A stretch of DNA of 64,000 nt from Pseudomaricurvus hydrocarbonicus (GTDB taxonomy: Bacteria; Pseudomonadota; Gammaproteobacteria; Pseudomonadales; Cellvibrionaceae). Location: the NCBI RefSeq assembly GCF_011602365.1, contig NZ_JAAONZ010000002.1:186001-250000 (forward strand). The letters run 5' to 3'. The position numbers and the translations under genes were made by a program. Positions 30,601 through 36,018 of this stretch are shown piece by piece (position 1 is the first letter of the stretch; every line of letters starts with the position of its first letter). The notes beneath the pieces are model-generated. The model had not been told where the DNA came from. It saw nothing but the letters and a program-made list of their open reading frames with translations, and did not search any database.

Positions 30601-30940
30601 AAATAATCAGCGAGCCCTGAATCGTATCCGGGTAACTGATGTTCCATTCAAAGGGATTGGACGCGGTAAAGTTACGGATGGTACAAGGTGCATCGAGTGC
30701 CAGCTGGCCAAAGTTGGAAAGGTCTGCGGGAAGGCTGCTGCCATCAATCAGGCGTGCGCCATCCGCCCGATCAGGATCCAGAGGCCAGTCTGCACTGCAG
30801 CTATCGTATTTTGCCGCCTGGGCTGCACCCGCCATCCCCAACAACAAAGTGACAAGGAAAAGACGCAACCAGACAGAAATATGTCCGGGCACTGACGTCA
30901 CAGCGCGTTCAACAATAACCAGTTTGGAATTCACAGACAC
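18608..30940 (-). CDS. Giant DUF11-repeat surface protein with SdrD-B-like and OmpA-like C-terminus
   Basis: 4110 residues from a GTG start (a second GTG two codons on is equally possible; the leader has only a weak AGAGAG). A signal peptide (LRLFLVTLLLGMAGAAQA) precedes a unique Cys-containing domain (about 45-330). From about 335 to 3480 the protein is a long series of DUF11/isopeptide-type immunoglobulin-like repeats (pattern ...VTDTLPAGLEF... then ...TYQV...). Two SdrD-B-like segments (VGGRVWHDVNYNLAADSNES near 3490, IIGKVFEDTNLNGYPDSGE near 3910) follow, with a degenerate OmpA-like domain in the last 100 residues. This is the build of a long adhesin or stalk held at its C-terminus in the envelope. 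It is co-oriented with the envelope-machine genes (662 bp away) and coupled to the barrel gene. Ligand unknown. Confidence 0.9.
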   Translation of the reverse strand: MSVNSKLVIVERAVTSVPGHISVWLRLFLVTLLLGMAGAAQAAKYDSCSADWPLDPDRADGARLIDGSSLPADLSNFGQLALDAPCTIRNFTASNPFEWNISYPDTIQGSLIIFDNVYATGNMSCGNNLDFVALWAVNGTEFTNVSDSCQDFFIPVEKIDKQVPGPYATVGVPFTYTLRIPIMFVQEFSDYCVENPTSAACQAVGDPNQGSPNPLGNIHVWDDLSAAATGAEMSLVSVSAVYGSGPSAGASIAVSNNGSDKLLDFTLPDTVANEQILVSVTVVLDDVPGNTAGTVFTNKAEWEFARNIDTDGDGTADTFFDPLPGESGISGQMIIVAPDLVMEKTTSTPSVGLGQVPFTLDIQNEGLGEAWNITVEDLLPNDTSDNSGVGFCEFDPVAGTGADLQAEVRAADGISVLRTLSAGTDYVVDWGGTTGPDRCTLSFEMTDAGGALLTGEHLVIDFVTQLDSFPLTSPPSGDLTNIAAATSWYNADSSVSGRLEISRTLTNGTPTTTDHEDNEVVTVALSGFYFEKTVENLATGSYPAVTAVPGEQLRYSIRLFNVDENITDIRISDPLTTVASQFSALPTSADIVTCEIRPANAGITQPACSFSGGQLQVVGQGGASLDLPVFHDLVIEFDATLATIGLANGDTVSNQAILEATGITSVTPVPASYPSDDPFVNGVADPTVAGDEDPTVVTIIVPDALDKQNPATTDVVIGETFDYTLTVPATPVAAPLYDVSIVDSLPDNLEFISASALVGATSLTLRDTDNGANNDLVLIETSNAFDIPAGETATVTITVRVRNDGTQNQEGETFFNTASYTYARSNGGAQLNGGSDTTELMTVREPQLEALPKTVTNITLGGNSPAATGHTLEYVVSWENSGSVTAYDVNVTDFLPATLTLDTSFTPLATIGGDDRADDGFVATPLEPGDGSLIWGRINGDNTLDVPVGQTLTITYRVIVSSPSTTALINSVWADWTSLNNTATDERTGAGCPSFLAPDDYCSEESTSSLDFTDGTAFSKTIVADSWDDGGVITTATDGILRVGDKVDFALTATLREGPTASVVVTDTLPAGLEFDSVIAINGNASAPYSSVAPFTHANIGAPAVAGNVITWNIGAITNAVDNNSANDTFEIHYRARVVNSTLTQADSTVLTNAASLSYDSGMVLDSSVDIDVRQPVVAAVSKVDGLGNSYPDSTAPLSVDIATGVMSFELHTCNAPAPAAPAYNVQLVDTLAAELDETSVAIQQVTINGATATDGADYTYTPPAARGGDMTFDLLVPLAADECATINYDVGFHTDVAPNQLWANSVAASEYWSLPTPTTDGEQYAVVGPAEFWMTNTTADPLPVKTVVAPIAPDTDVTIGETVTYAITIPAINAVRNDLQVTDSLPAALVYVNATATVGGTATALTDNTSGQNVDLILAQVPAGEEVVITLNSYVANSAATNAGDVIDNTASYSYSGYTGAVLTSAAAPTLTIVEPTLGISKDVANITSGKTATDPAAGGDLLEYTVTVSNSGNATAFDSSVTDTLPAGLALVAGSATATINGTAVSGFVASPTVAGNDLLWGNANSDATLDIPAGQSLVLTYQVNVTDASAGTLDNSAMADASSLDGVNARERFGDNCPTPVDQNDYCAGPAVASVTTLDTTALAKTVIADSWDDSFSAANDGVLRVGDTVDFQLTLTLREGLTTALTLSDTLPAGLEFDSVLAINSDTSAPYSNAVPFSHTDIAAPSVAGNVITWSLGDISNAIDNNTANDTFVIQYRARVAKDILSQTDSLPLTNAATLNYDAGSVRNASANIEVRQPVISAVTKIDGLGDSYPNPAAPLIVDIINDTVSFELQSCNAALPAAPAYNLQLVDTLASELDEGSIANLQVTINGAAASNNVEYNYTAPAGRGGSMTFDLLEPLAPGQCVTVNYDIGFYADVLSNQYWVNSVAATDYWSLPTPTSVGEQYALAAPAEFWMSNAGSDPLPVKTLVSPLAEVAVGETVTYEIEIPAVSALRNAVVITDTLPSALSYDSASATVAGAPAALTDNTSGQDVNLTLAQIPAGEVAVITLITHVVNDSNTNAGDTFRNEATYTYSGGTPLTSAPSAQLTIVEPSLAITKVVNNLTNPGNPAAGGDLLEYVVTLANSSTATAFDTTVTDTLPNGLALVAGSATAAINSVAVGGFNSNPTVNGADMVWGADNGDDSLDVPAGQSLALTYQVNVTDASVGQFDNSVRSDWTSMEGSNGLERVGDNCPAPTDHNDYCNGPVVATIAALDTTALAKTVLADTWDDAFSSANDGILRVGDYVEFALTLTLREGLTTAVEVTDTLPAGLVFDSVVAINGETSAPYSSVAPFTHTDIAAPAVVGNLITWSIGDITNAINNNATDDSFVIRYRARVANSTLAHTNSTALNNAAALNYDGGTVLNDSAEIEVRQPQIATVTKLDSLGNSYPSAAAPLAVDIANDVMSYELRACNAPTPAAPAYNLQLVDTLEQELDPGTISNVQVTINGAAATAGVDYNTALVSGGGVSASTMTFNLLAPVAAGQCATIRYEVGFYANLAPNQVWSNNVAATQYRSLPAPASDAEQYGAAGQMDFWMTNQVVDPLPVKTVVAPVAPDADVTIGEAVNYEITIAAINAGRTNLQITDSLPASLVYVDASAQVGGVVTALTDNSAGQDVDLTIAQVPAGEDVVVTLNTYVANSALTNAGDSIDNTASYTYGGYTGTPLTSEPAPTLTIVEPSLGIAKQVSNLSNPGAAPVAGDLLRYSITFTAAGGAANDEYSSAFDLTIDDALTLGLLYQPGSAAVDSGSVADPVSSGDGVTTPQTLVWSLADGSADIDVVEGGTVTLTYDVQVLAGVQAGQTLSNSATVQWTGIDGDVSVERDGSTAPAYNDYLAGPAIASLFTRLDVSLVKTVVNETSGQSPATEAEPGDVLRYSLTLTNNSVVAVSNAVFVDELAAEFEPGSLQLINPPAAADVSGTDAAGGAQGTGVVDIRGFILAAQGDAAGGDSVTLEYRARLASVLDSGTAVLNTGYLSGDNLAETPSNTTTTTVISAPQMTVEKTSADLTGDTAILQPGDRLRYTITVTNSGNENATDVTLKDLVPVFTTYVPGSTTLNGMAVSDVAAGQSPLQDGLSIQAAGTATVGVMKADGTTATVTFDVSINDGVVGGTAISNQGFVNGNGVGSGSFDETPSDDPSTPTINDPTVDVVGNAPLLDAHKTVALSVDNDLDGLVDPGDQLRYTIVISNQGSVDASGVSLVDTVPVNTTYVSNSVRLNNQPIGQPDGGVSPLIAGIDIASADGAASGVVSAGSSATVVFEVTVAGSVTPGTVISNQGVVSSTEQDDEPTDADGIDSNGDQPTLIVVGDVQLLTIVEEVFDVNGGVVLAGDELEFVVTVSNIGTLPATDVMISSDLSVPVANQLNFVSGFSTLNGSGNGVTFTDPTLSADYATRFGDLAAGATTVLRFRATADAALSSGTTLTNTSQVVWDSASQTESASASVVIGAPPGEAATVGGRVWHDVNYNLAADSNESLLDSWAVELYRNAVLLATTQTDANGVYQFVGLASNLSSSVQYSIRFIAPGAGVNTALLGVTDSPFVDALQFISGIQVGDNALFDNLNLPVLPNGVVYDSVSRIPVAGASLRMLNASTLQPLPDSCFDDAAQQGQVVAAQGYYRFDVNFSQSACTTANSYLLQVTAPTSDYEAGVSRLIPPQSDETMAAFDVPGCLGGTDDAVPATAELCEVVGLNTAPPLSVEARTSGTNYYLHLALNNSLVPGENQLFNNHIPLDPILDEAVAVRKVAGKLNVSRGDLVPYTITINNNYLAALQDLTLVDTFPAGFKYVQGSARFNGQALEPELLGGQLRWADLDLGLNSESKLELLFIPGAGVSEGEYINRAHVMSTLTNEAVSNTASATVRVVPDPTLDCSDIIGKVFEDTNLNGYPDSGERGIAGARVVSARGLLVTADEHGRFHLTCAAIPNEMRGSNFILKLDERSLPSGYRTTTENPRVVRLTRGKAGKFNFGATLHRVVRLDVAAGVFEPDSTVIRPQWLPRLPLLLNELQKAPSIVRVSYLADVESESLVKKRVAALKQAITDEWQEMDCCYKLNVETEIYWRRGAPPERSGVFE
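22300..27900 (-). repeat. Three tandem ~1.87-kb modules inside the giant gene
   Basis: A module of about 620 residues occurs three times. Corresponding landmarks (coding for SWDDGG, SWDDSF and TWDDAF just before LRVGD) lie near 27853, 25971 and 24117, so the spacing is about 1.88 and 1.85 kb. Each module holds the same order of sub-repeats, including an EVRQP or DVRQP segment, a CNA(P/A)-PAAPAYN(V/L)QLVDTL segment and a GDNCP...DYC segment (or close variant). This points to segmental duplication of multi-domain blocks followed by divergence. Confidence 0.85.
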
Positions 30941-31602
30941 TCTCTATGCAAAACACATCTATGCAAAAACACAATGCACTGTGCGAAATCACAGCGCAAA
31001 ATCAGATTCGGAAACATTGAGAGTCGAGATTTGAACAAAATCTTGCTGCCATAGCCGTCTAACCCCCAATTCATTCAATCTACAGCCCTGCCAGATACAG
31101 GGTAAACAAACTTCCTTGCCTGCCTAAATCAATCACGTTCCGCAGCCTGAAGCCGTTGCCAGAAGTTTCTCCGGCCTGTTATCAACTTTCTCGAAACTTC
31201 AGGCTGGTGCTTGTTGTACTCAGGAGCTTTTATAAACAGCTGCTTCTTATCCACCGGCTGTTGTTAACAACTTGTGTTAAAACTTGAGTTAACAAATTGC
31301 AACGATCAAAAAACATTCAACTGAGTACGTCGCAACTGCTTGACCAAACCGATACCAAAACGTGATCAATACGTGATTAAGGACAAACGATACTATTCTA
31401 TTTTTTCAAAAAAAAATCAGGCGCCAAGTGTAAAATTTTTGAAGTGTTAAATCGTTACTTTCAGGATGTGACGTGGACCGACTTTTTGGTAATAAAGAAG
31501 GCTTGGCTCACGTCCACTATCGATACCACAGGGTTCAGAACGAAACGTCAAAACCCTGTGGCAATATCACTTATGCCTTCACCTGTGTCGCTTCCAGGAC
31601 CA
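30941..31602. other. AT-rich intergenic region upstream of the giant gene
   Basis: 662 bp between the last gene of the envelope-machine cluster and the giant gene, both on the minus strand. It is clearly more AT-rich than the coding DNA, with a cluster of GTTAA/TTAAC motifs at about 31262-31300 and a poly-A tract near 31408. It must contain the promoter and leader of the 12-kb gene; I cannot place the promoter with confidence. No gene is supported. Confidence 0.55.
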
Positions 31603-32976
31603 TCAGGCCGCTGGCAGGAAATCGATTGGATAAAGAATGGTGACCGTCGGCACACCTTCTTTGGGTCCAAAGTTGAAACGCTTGACCCGATTCAAGACCC
31701 CGGAGACCAACTGCTGTGAATTCATGTTGGTTGATTCAACCGCGGCAAAGGACACGGCCCCATTCGGCTCAATGGTAATTCTCAGGACCATCTTGCCTTT
31801 CAGCATTGGGTCTTTACGCAATTCCAGGTTGTAAATCCGATAGAGTGTTGCCTTATAGCGGTCAAACACAATCTGGATTTCTTCATCGGTCCGTGAAGGG
31901 CCAACGCCGTCACTCAGTGGGCGATCATCCGCCACCATATCGGTACCAATCGCACTGGTAACTCGTGAGAAAGACTTGCCGGTACCCATCCGGCTACCAG
32001 CTGTGCCACCGATACCACGACTGAGCGCGGCACTGTTAATCCCGCCACTGGTCGCTTTCGCCTGCGACATCACCAGGCTGCGACTGGATTCACCCTTCGC
32101 CGAAGCCGCTTTATTGGTCAAGCTGGCCGATGCCCCCAGCCTCTGATCAACGTCATCGGACAACAAATCACTGAAACTGTCTTTAAAGGCCAGCACACCG
32201 GAAGCCTCCGCTTTCTTACGGGCCACCTCTTTCTGTTGTGGTGCCGGTTTGGGCTTGGGCTTGTCTTTTGCCACCTTTTGCTCGTTCTTCTTCGGCTCTT
32301 CCTTGGGCTCTGGTTTCTTCACCGGCGGCTTGGGCTTGGGTTTATCTTTTTTCACCATCTGCACAAGATGTTCAGGCACCTCGATTTCTTCCTTGGGAAT
32401 TTCCGGTATTTCCCAAAAGACGATCAACATATTCAGCAGCACCAGAAAGGCCAGCATGCCGCCCATCGCCTTGCGATAACGGATCTGATCTTCCTTTTGC
32501 TTAAGCCAGGGCATAAGCATTGGCCGGAAAGGCAATTCCCGCTCTTCTCTCTCGACGATATACTCAGATTGCTGCTGCTCTTCCTGAAGCAGTACATCAT
32601 CAAGCAGATAACTCAGGTCACCTATCGCACCGTGCTCTGCATCAACTTGCTGTTGCAGCACTTCCTGTTCGTTGCGGATTGCATCAAGCTGCTGCTGAAA
32701 GCCCGCAATCTGATGCTGAACACGGGACAAATGCTTTTTCTGATATTCCGGCGGGATTTTCGCCCCCCAAAAAAGCGACGCCTGACCCATTTCGTCCAGC
32801 TGATGCAACGACGAACAGATGTCCCCCAACAATTGAAATTGCTGGCCAGAGTCAAGTTTAGCCTGCAGCTCCTGTGCCTTTTCATCCAACTGCTGATGCA
32901 AATCCTGCAGCCGGCCTTCAGCACCCTGAAGCCTTGCTTCAAGTTCCAGTCTTTCTTTATCCAGAGAAATCGTCAC
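31603..32976 (-). CDS. Coiled-coil inner-membrane protein with AgmX/PglI-type (TonB-like) C-terminus
   Basis: 457 residues. Residues 1-150 are cytoplasmic coiled coil rich in Gln, Glu and Leu; 171-188 (MGGMLAFLVLLNMLIVFW) is a single transmembrane helix; 195-265 is a Pro/Lys/Glu-rich periplasm-spanning arm (DKPKPKPPVKKPEPKEEPKK) as in TonB; a Ser/Gly-rich stretch follows; and about 365-457 is a compact domain like the C-terminus of Myxococcus AgmX (GltJ) and PglI (GltG), with the TonB-like pattern VLRITIEPNGAVSFAAVEST. It sits 9 nt after two TolR/ExbD genes, so it most likely transmits the motor's energy across the periplasm. The cytoplasmic coiled coil could dock intracellular partners (inference). 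Confidence 0.85.
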   Translation of the reverse strand: MTISLDKERLELEARLQGAEGRLQDLHQQLDEKAQELQAKLDSGQQFQLLGDICSSLHQLDEMGQASLFWGAKIPPEYQKKHLSRVQHQIAGFQQQLDAIRNEQEVLQQQVDAEHGAIGDLSYLLDDVLLQEEQQQSEYIVEREERELPFRPMLMPWLKQKEDQIRYRKAMGGMLAFLVLLNMLIVFWEIPEIPKEEIEVPEHLVQMVKKDKPKPKPPVKKPEPKEEPKKNEQKVAKDKPKPKPAPQQKEVARKKAEASGVLAFKDSFSDLLSDDVDQRLGASASLTNKAASAKGESSRSLVMSQAKATSGGINSAALSRGIGGTAGSRMGTGKSFSRVTSAIGTDMVADDRPLSDGVGPSRTDEEIQIVFDRYKATLYRIYNLELRKDPMLKGKMVLRITIEPNGAVSFAAVESTNMNSQQLVSGVLNRVKRFNFGPKEGVPTVTILYPIDFLPAA

Positions 32977-32985
32977 GGAATCACA

Positions 32986-33483
32986 CTAACTTTGCGTAGC
33001 TTTTTGGTTAACGGCGAGAGATATTTTGGTATACCCCACATTCGTACAGGCTGACATCAAGGCTTTCAACACATTAAACGGGACCTTCTGATGTGCCATT
33101 ATGGTCACTTCGTTATTTTTCGCCTCAGACTCAGCATTTAAACCCAGCGCACTTTCTTTGATACTGGTTAGCTTGTCTGTTAATGGTGCTGTTAAATTGG
33201 CGTCTTTATCCAACGCATCCATGGTGTTCATCAGCGGCTCACCATCGATTGAAACGATCTCGGGACTCACCATCACAACAACTGTCTGTCTGGGTTTTGC
33301 TTCGGCGACAGAATCCGGAAGGATCACATCCTTGGGCGGTTCTACCACCTGCACTGACGATTGATTCACCAACAGATACAACACAAGAATGGTAAATACA
33401 TCCATCAAAGAGGTCAGGTTCAGTCCCGGGGCTTTATTCCGGCGAGCCCGGTCCATTCGTTTAATTCGACGGGTATTTTTCAT
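32986..33483 (-). CDS. TolR/ExbD-type motor protein (Asp-containing)
   Basis: 165 residues: short basic cytoplasmic N-terminus, one transmembrane helix (LNLTSLMDVFTILVLYLL) and a periplasmic domain. Asp28 in the helix matches the conserved proton-binding Asp of ExbD, TolR and AglQ/AglS. With the TolQ/ExbB-type protein it would form a proton-driven stator complex in the inner membrane. Its start overlaps the stop of the preceding ExbD-type gene as ATGA, indicating translational coupling. It differs from its neighbour, so the motor may be heteromeric, as AglQ and AglS are in Myxococcus. Confidence 0.9.
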   Translation of the reverse strand: MKNTRRIKRMDRARRNKAPGLNLTSLMDVFTILVLYLLVNQSSVQVVEPPKDVILPDSVAEAKPRQTVVVMVSPEIVSIDGEPLMNTMDALDKDANLTAPLTDKLTSIKESALGLNAESEAKNNEVTIMAHQKVPFNVLKALMSACTNVGYTKISLAVNQKATQS

Positions 33484-33974
33484 GGTGCATCACCCAGAGA
33501 AATTTTTGGAAACAACGAAATGCGCTCAATATCTTCCTGCTCCGGGAGTTTCACTTCGGCAATTTTCACCGCATCCATAACCCGTATGACATCTTCGTAT
33601 TCAATATCAGGCTCGATCAGAATAATCGCGTCTTCTTTCTCTTTGTATTGATCTTTTAACGCCAGTAACTTTTCGGAAAGCGATTGAAAGTCATGTTTGT
33701 CTTCTACTTTATTGATGGTGTCGGTAATCCTGTCACCGTCGGTGATCTGCAGCTTATCCTGCCTCAGAATCACTTCAATCGTTACCAGAGGTTTGTCTGG
33801 CGCCGCACCACCGGCAGCCTGCTGGGGAAGATTCAGCTCCTGGATAGTGATGCGAGAGAACACAGCGGTAATCAGCAAAAAAGGAATCAACACCACCATC
33901 AAATTAAGGAACGTGGTGACGTCAATCTCTGCCTGATCCTTGTTGCGTTTGTAATGATGTCTTCTGGCTCTCAT
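33480..33974 (-). CDS. TolR/ExbD-type motor protein lacking the membrane Asp
   Basis: 164 residues with the TolR/ExbD topology: basic N-terminus (MRARRHHYKRNKDQ), helix IDVTTFLNLMVVLIPFLL and a periplasmic domain. The position normally held by the proton-binding Asp (in E-x-x-x-T-x-F-x-D) is Asn24 here, codon AAT read at 33905-33903. The rest of the signature (EIDVTTF) is intact. It may be a structural partner of the Asp-bearing paralogue. The gene follows the TolQ/ExbB-type gene by 91 bp and overlaps the next ExbD-type gene by 4 bp. Confidence 0.9.
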   Translation of the reverse strand: MRARRHHYKRNKDQAEIDVTTFLNLMVVLIPFLLITAVFSRITIQELNLPQQAAGGAAPDKPLVTIEVILRQDKLQITDGDRITDTINKVEDKHDFQSLSEKLLALKDQYKEKEDAIILIEPDIEYEDVIRVMDAVKIAEVKLPEQEDIERISLFPKISLGDAP

Positions 33975-34065
33975 ATCTCGGCTTCTATTCTCTTAGCGCT
34001 TCTGCTTTGTCAGCAGCACAATATCGGCTGCGTTCAATCCATAACCTGCTTAGACACAGTCTTGT

Positions 34066-34725
34066 TTACGCGGCTTTCACCAGCTCCGGACGCTTGGCTT
34101 TGCGGGAAATAACGTTCAGGGTGCGCACAGAAACCATTTCCAGACTGTCAACAATGGCCCCACACTTGGAATTCATATACGAGTGAATAAACAACAGCGG
34201 GATGGCGGTAATCAGACCGAAAGCCGTGGTGTTCATGGCGATGGAGATACTGGCGGACAGCAAGTCAGCTTTCTCGGCCGGGTTGGCGCTGGCCACAGCG
34301 TTAAATGCCGCGATCAAACCCAAAATTGTACCCAACAGGCCCAACAAAGTGGAAATATTGGCGTACAAGGCAATGGAAGCGATACGTTTTTCGAGCATCG
34401 GGATAATGCCCATCATCTCTTCTTCCATGGCAATCTCAATGTCTTCACGACGGCGGACACTGCCCTGAAGAGCCAGCCCGGATTCGAGCAATTTACTCAC
34501 CGTCGAACTGTCGTCTGCGGTAATTTTCATCGCTGCATCAAAATCACCTTTTGCCAGTACAGGCTGAATCCGCTCCCAAACCTGCTTGTTGGCCAGTTCG
34601 ATTTTGGTTAACTTGACGAAACGTTCTATACCGGTAGCCAAACCTATTGCACCGACAATCATAATCGGATACATCCAGAAACCACCTTCCAGGAAGAAGG
34701 CCACAATCGTATCAATAAAGCCCAT
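34066..34725 (-). CDS. MotA/TolQ/ExbB-type proton-channel protein (AglR-like)
   Basis: 219 residues with three transmembrane segments: about 12-32 (EGGFWMYPIMIVGAIGLATG), a pair around 115-145 (ANISTLLGLLGTILGLIAAF, with the conserved TLLGLLGT motif) and 160-185 (AMNTTAFGLITAIPLLFI). A cytoplasmic loop (40-110) separates the first two, the usual ExbB/TolQ build. It forms the channel ring around the TolR/ExbD-type pair encoded next. Local gene order gives one Q-type and two R-type proteins, as in aglRQS. Confidence 0.92.
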   Translation of the reverse strand: MGFIDTIVAFFLEGGFWMYPIMIVGAIGLATGIERFVKLTKIELANKQVWERIQPVLAKGDFDAAMKITADDSSTVSKLLESGLALQGSVRRREDIEIAMEEEMMGIIPMLEKRIASIALYANISTLLGLLGTILGLIAAFNAVASANPAEKADLLSASISIAMNTTAFGLITAIPLLFIHSYMNSKCGAIVDSLEMVSVRTLNVISRKAKRPELVKAA

Positions 34726-34780
34726 TTAACTTTTCCCCTTGCGTACTCGCGTTAGACGTTTATGTCGTAAAAAAATGATG

Positions 34781-35071
34781 TTATTCACTGCTTCTGATTT
34801 CAAAATAATCCAGCTCACGGTTCAGAACCTCTTTATCAATGGGCCTTAACGACCCGTCGAGAAGCCCTTGAGCCGTCAGGCCCGACTCAAAACCAATTTC
34901 TGAACTTTTCCAGGGCACAATAAAGAGCGATTTTGGCGCCTCATCATTACCAACAATGGACATCCCGGAGATCGTCTTGGGCTCTTGTTTTTCCGACTCG
35001 TCAGCGGCCATTAATTCCGCTGAAACCAGTCCAAGAACCACCATACAACTAACCGCTAGCCATTTTCTCAT
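34781..35071 (-). CDS. Small exported protein of unknown function in the envelope-machine cluster
   Basis: 96 residues beginning MRKWLAVSCMVVLGLVSAELMAADES, a clear signal peptide with cleavage after LMA. The mature part of about 75 residues is acidic, contains KSLFIVPWKSSEIGFES and ends RELDYFEIRSSE. I do not recognise a family. The start at 35071 is chosen because it places the signal peptide at the N-terminus; it lies 4 nt after the stop of the TPR lipoprotein gene. Longer in-frame starts would run into that gene. The position suggests a periplasmic accessory of the motor. Confidence 0.75.
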   Translation of the reverse strand: MRKWLAVSCMVVLGLVSAELMAADESEKQEPKTISGMSIVGNDEAPKSLFIVPWKSSEIGFESGLTAQGLLDGSLRPIDKEVLNRELDYFEIRSSE

Positions 35072-35075
35072 CACC

Positions 35076-35747
35076 CTACCCCTGTATTTTTTGACGCAAT
35101 GTGGCAATCCACACCTTAACCGCATCATCGTCAGGATTGGCTTGATAGTAGATTTCATAGTGCTCGATCGCACACGCCGGATCATTCAGGTAGAGATCAC
35201 AGAGAATGCCGTAGTTGCGGTGAGCCGGCATAAATTCCGGATATTGAGTCACGACTCGTTCAAACAGTTCGCGCGCCTCCTGAAATCGCCCCACACTGCG
35301 GTAAAACAGCGCAAATTCATTCAGAGTGACCGGGTGATTGGGATTGATCTCAAGCGCCTTAAGAAAACTGGCCTCCGCCTTGTCGTGGTTTTCCATGCGG
35401 TAATACGCCACACCCATATTGATGTAGGGGGCAGAGTTGTTGTCCGTATTTTGGGCAACGGATTCCAGCAGCTGAATGGCCAATTCATACTGCCCTTCCT
35501 GCAACAATTTGACCGCCTTATCGAAGTCTCTGCGAACGGACAGGTCGACACTTCTGTTTTCAACCAGATAAATACTGTCTTCCGATTGCTGAGGAGACGC
35601 CTGCTGCACCACCGAGGTACAACCGGAAAAGAAGATGAAGGAAATAACCAGTGCGGCAACCTGACCCTTGGCCCGATAGAATCGAACGAGCCGGAAGGAT
35701 CGACACAAAAACTGTTCGGCTTGAGTAAAGACCAATTTATTCCCCAA
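35076..35747 (-). CDS. TPR lipoprotein
   Basis: Up to 223 residues. A hydrophobic stretch ending in the lipobox FFSGC marks a lipoprotein signal peptide; after it come TPR-type helical repeats (INMGVAYYRMENHDKAEASF, LNEFALFYRSVGRFQEAREL, and so on). The outermost start is a TTG with no convincing ribosome-binding site, and the N-region before the hydrophobic core is long (about 30 residues), so a later start is possible. In Myxococcus, GltE (AglT) is a comparable small TPR protein of the motility complex; equivalence here is inferred from content and context. Confidence 0.82.
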   Translation of the reverse strand: MGNKLVFTQAEQFLCRSFRLVRFYRAKGQVAALVISFIFFSGCTSVVQQASPQQSEDSIYLVENRSVDLSVRRDFDKAVKLLQEGQYELAIQLLESVAQNTDNNSAPYINMGVAYYRMENHDKAEASFLKALEINPNHPVTLNEFALFYRSVGRFQEARELFERVVTQYPEFMPAHRNYGILCDLYLNDPACAIEHYEIYYQANPDDDAVKVWIATLRQKIQG

Positions 35748-36018
35748 TGTGTAAGCCCTAAATCCCTGTATTAAATTTTTATGGCTGTTTGAATGCTCTT
35801 TAAGATCGCCTGTAAAAACCCCAAATAAAAAAGCACTCTTTTTAGTTGTAAAACATTATCGTGGTTTTGTTCAGACCAGTCTGTTAACACGCTAGCAATT
35901 TAACCAACGCATCAGACTTTTAACTTTATAAAGAAACACCATTGCGAGAATTTTGGAATATCAACTGAACGGCAAATATCCATCAACCGCGCCCGCTATC
36001 ACTGTGTGAAAAATACCC
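35748..36018. other. Gap inside the envelope-machine cluster
   Basis: 271 bp, AT-rich, between two TPR genes on the same strand. It contains a short hairpin-like AAAAAG...CTTTTT near 35828-35845 and may hold a secondary promoter, dividing the cluster into two transcription units. Confidence 0.4.

Noticed and set aside
31444-31719. 91-codon plus-strand ORF overlapping the end of the AgmX/PglI-type gene
   Set aside because: Starts in AT-rich intergenic DNA without a ribosome-binding site and its second half is antisense to a well-supported gene.
31603-34725. Interpretation as an ordinary TonB-ExbB-ExbD energy system
   Set aside because: The Pro-rich protein has a large cytoplasmic coiled coil and an AgmX/PglI-type rather than TonB C-terminus, two different ExbD-type genes are present, and the neighbours are TPR scaffolds, not TonB-dependent receptors.
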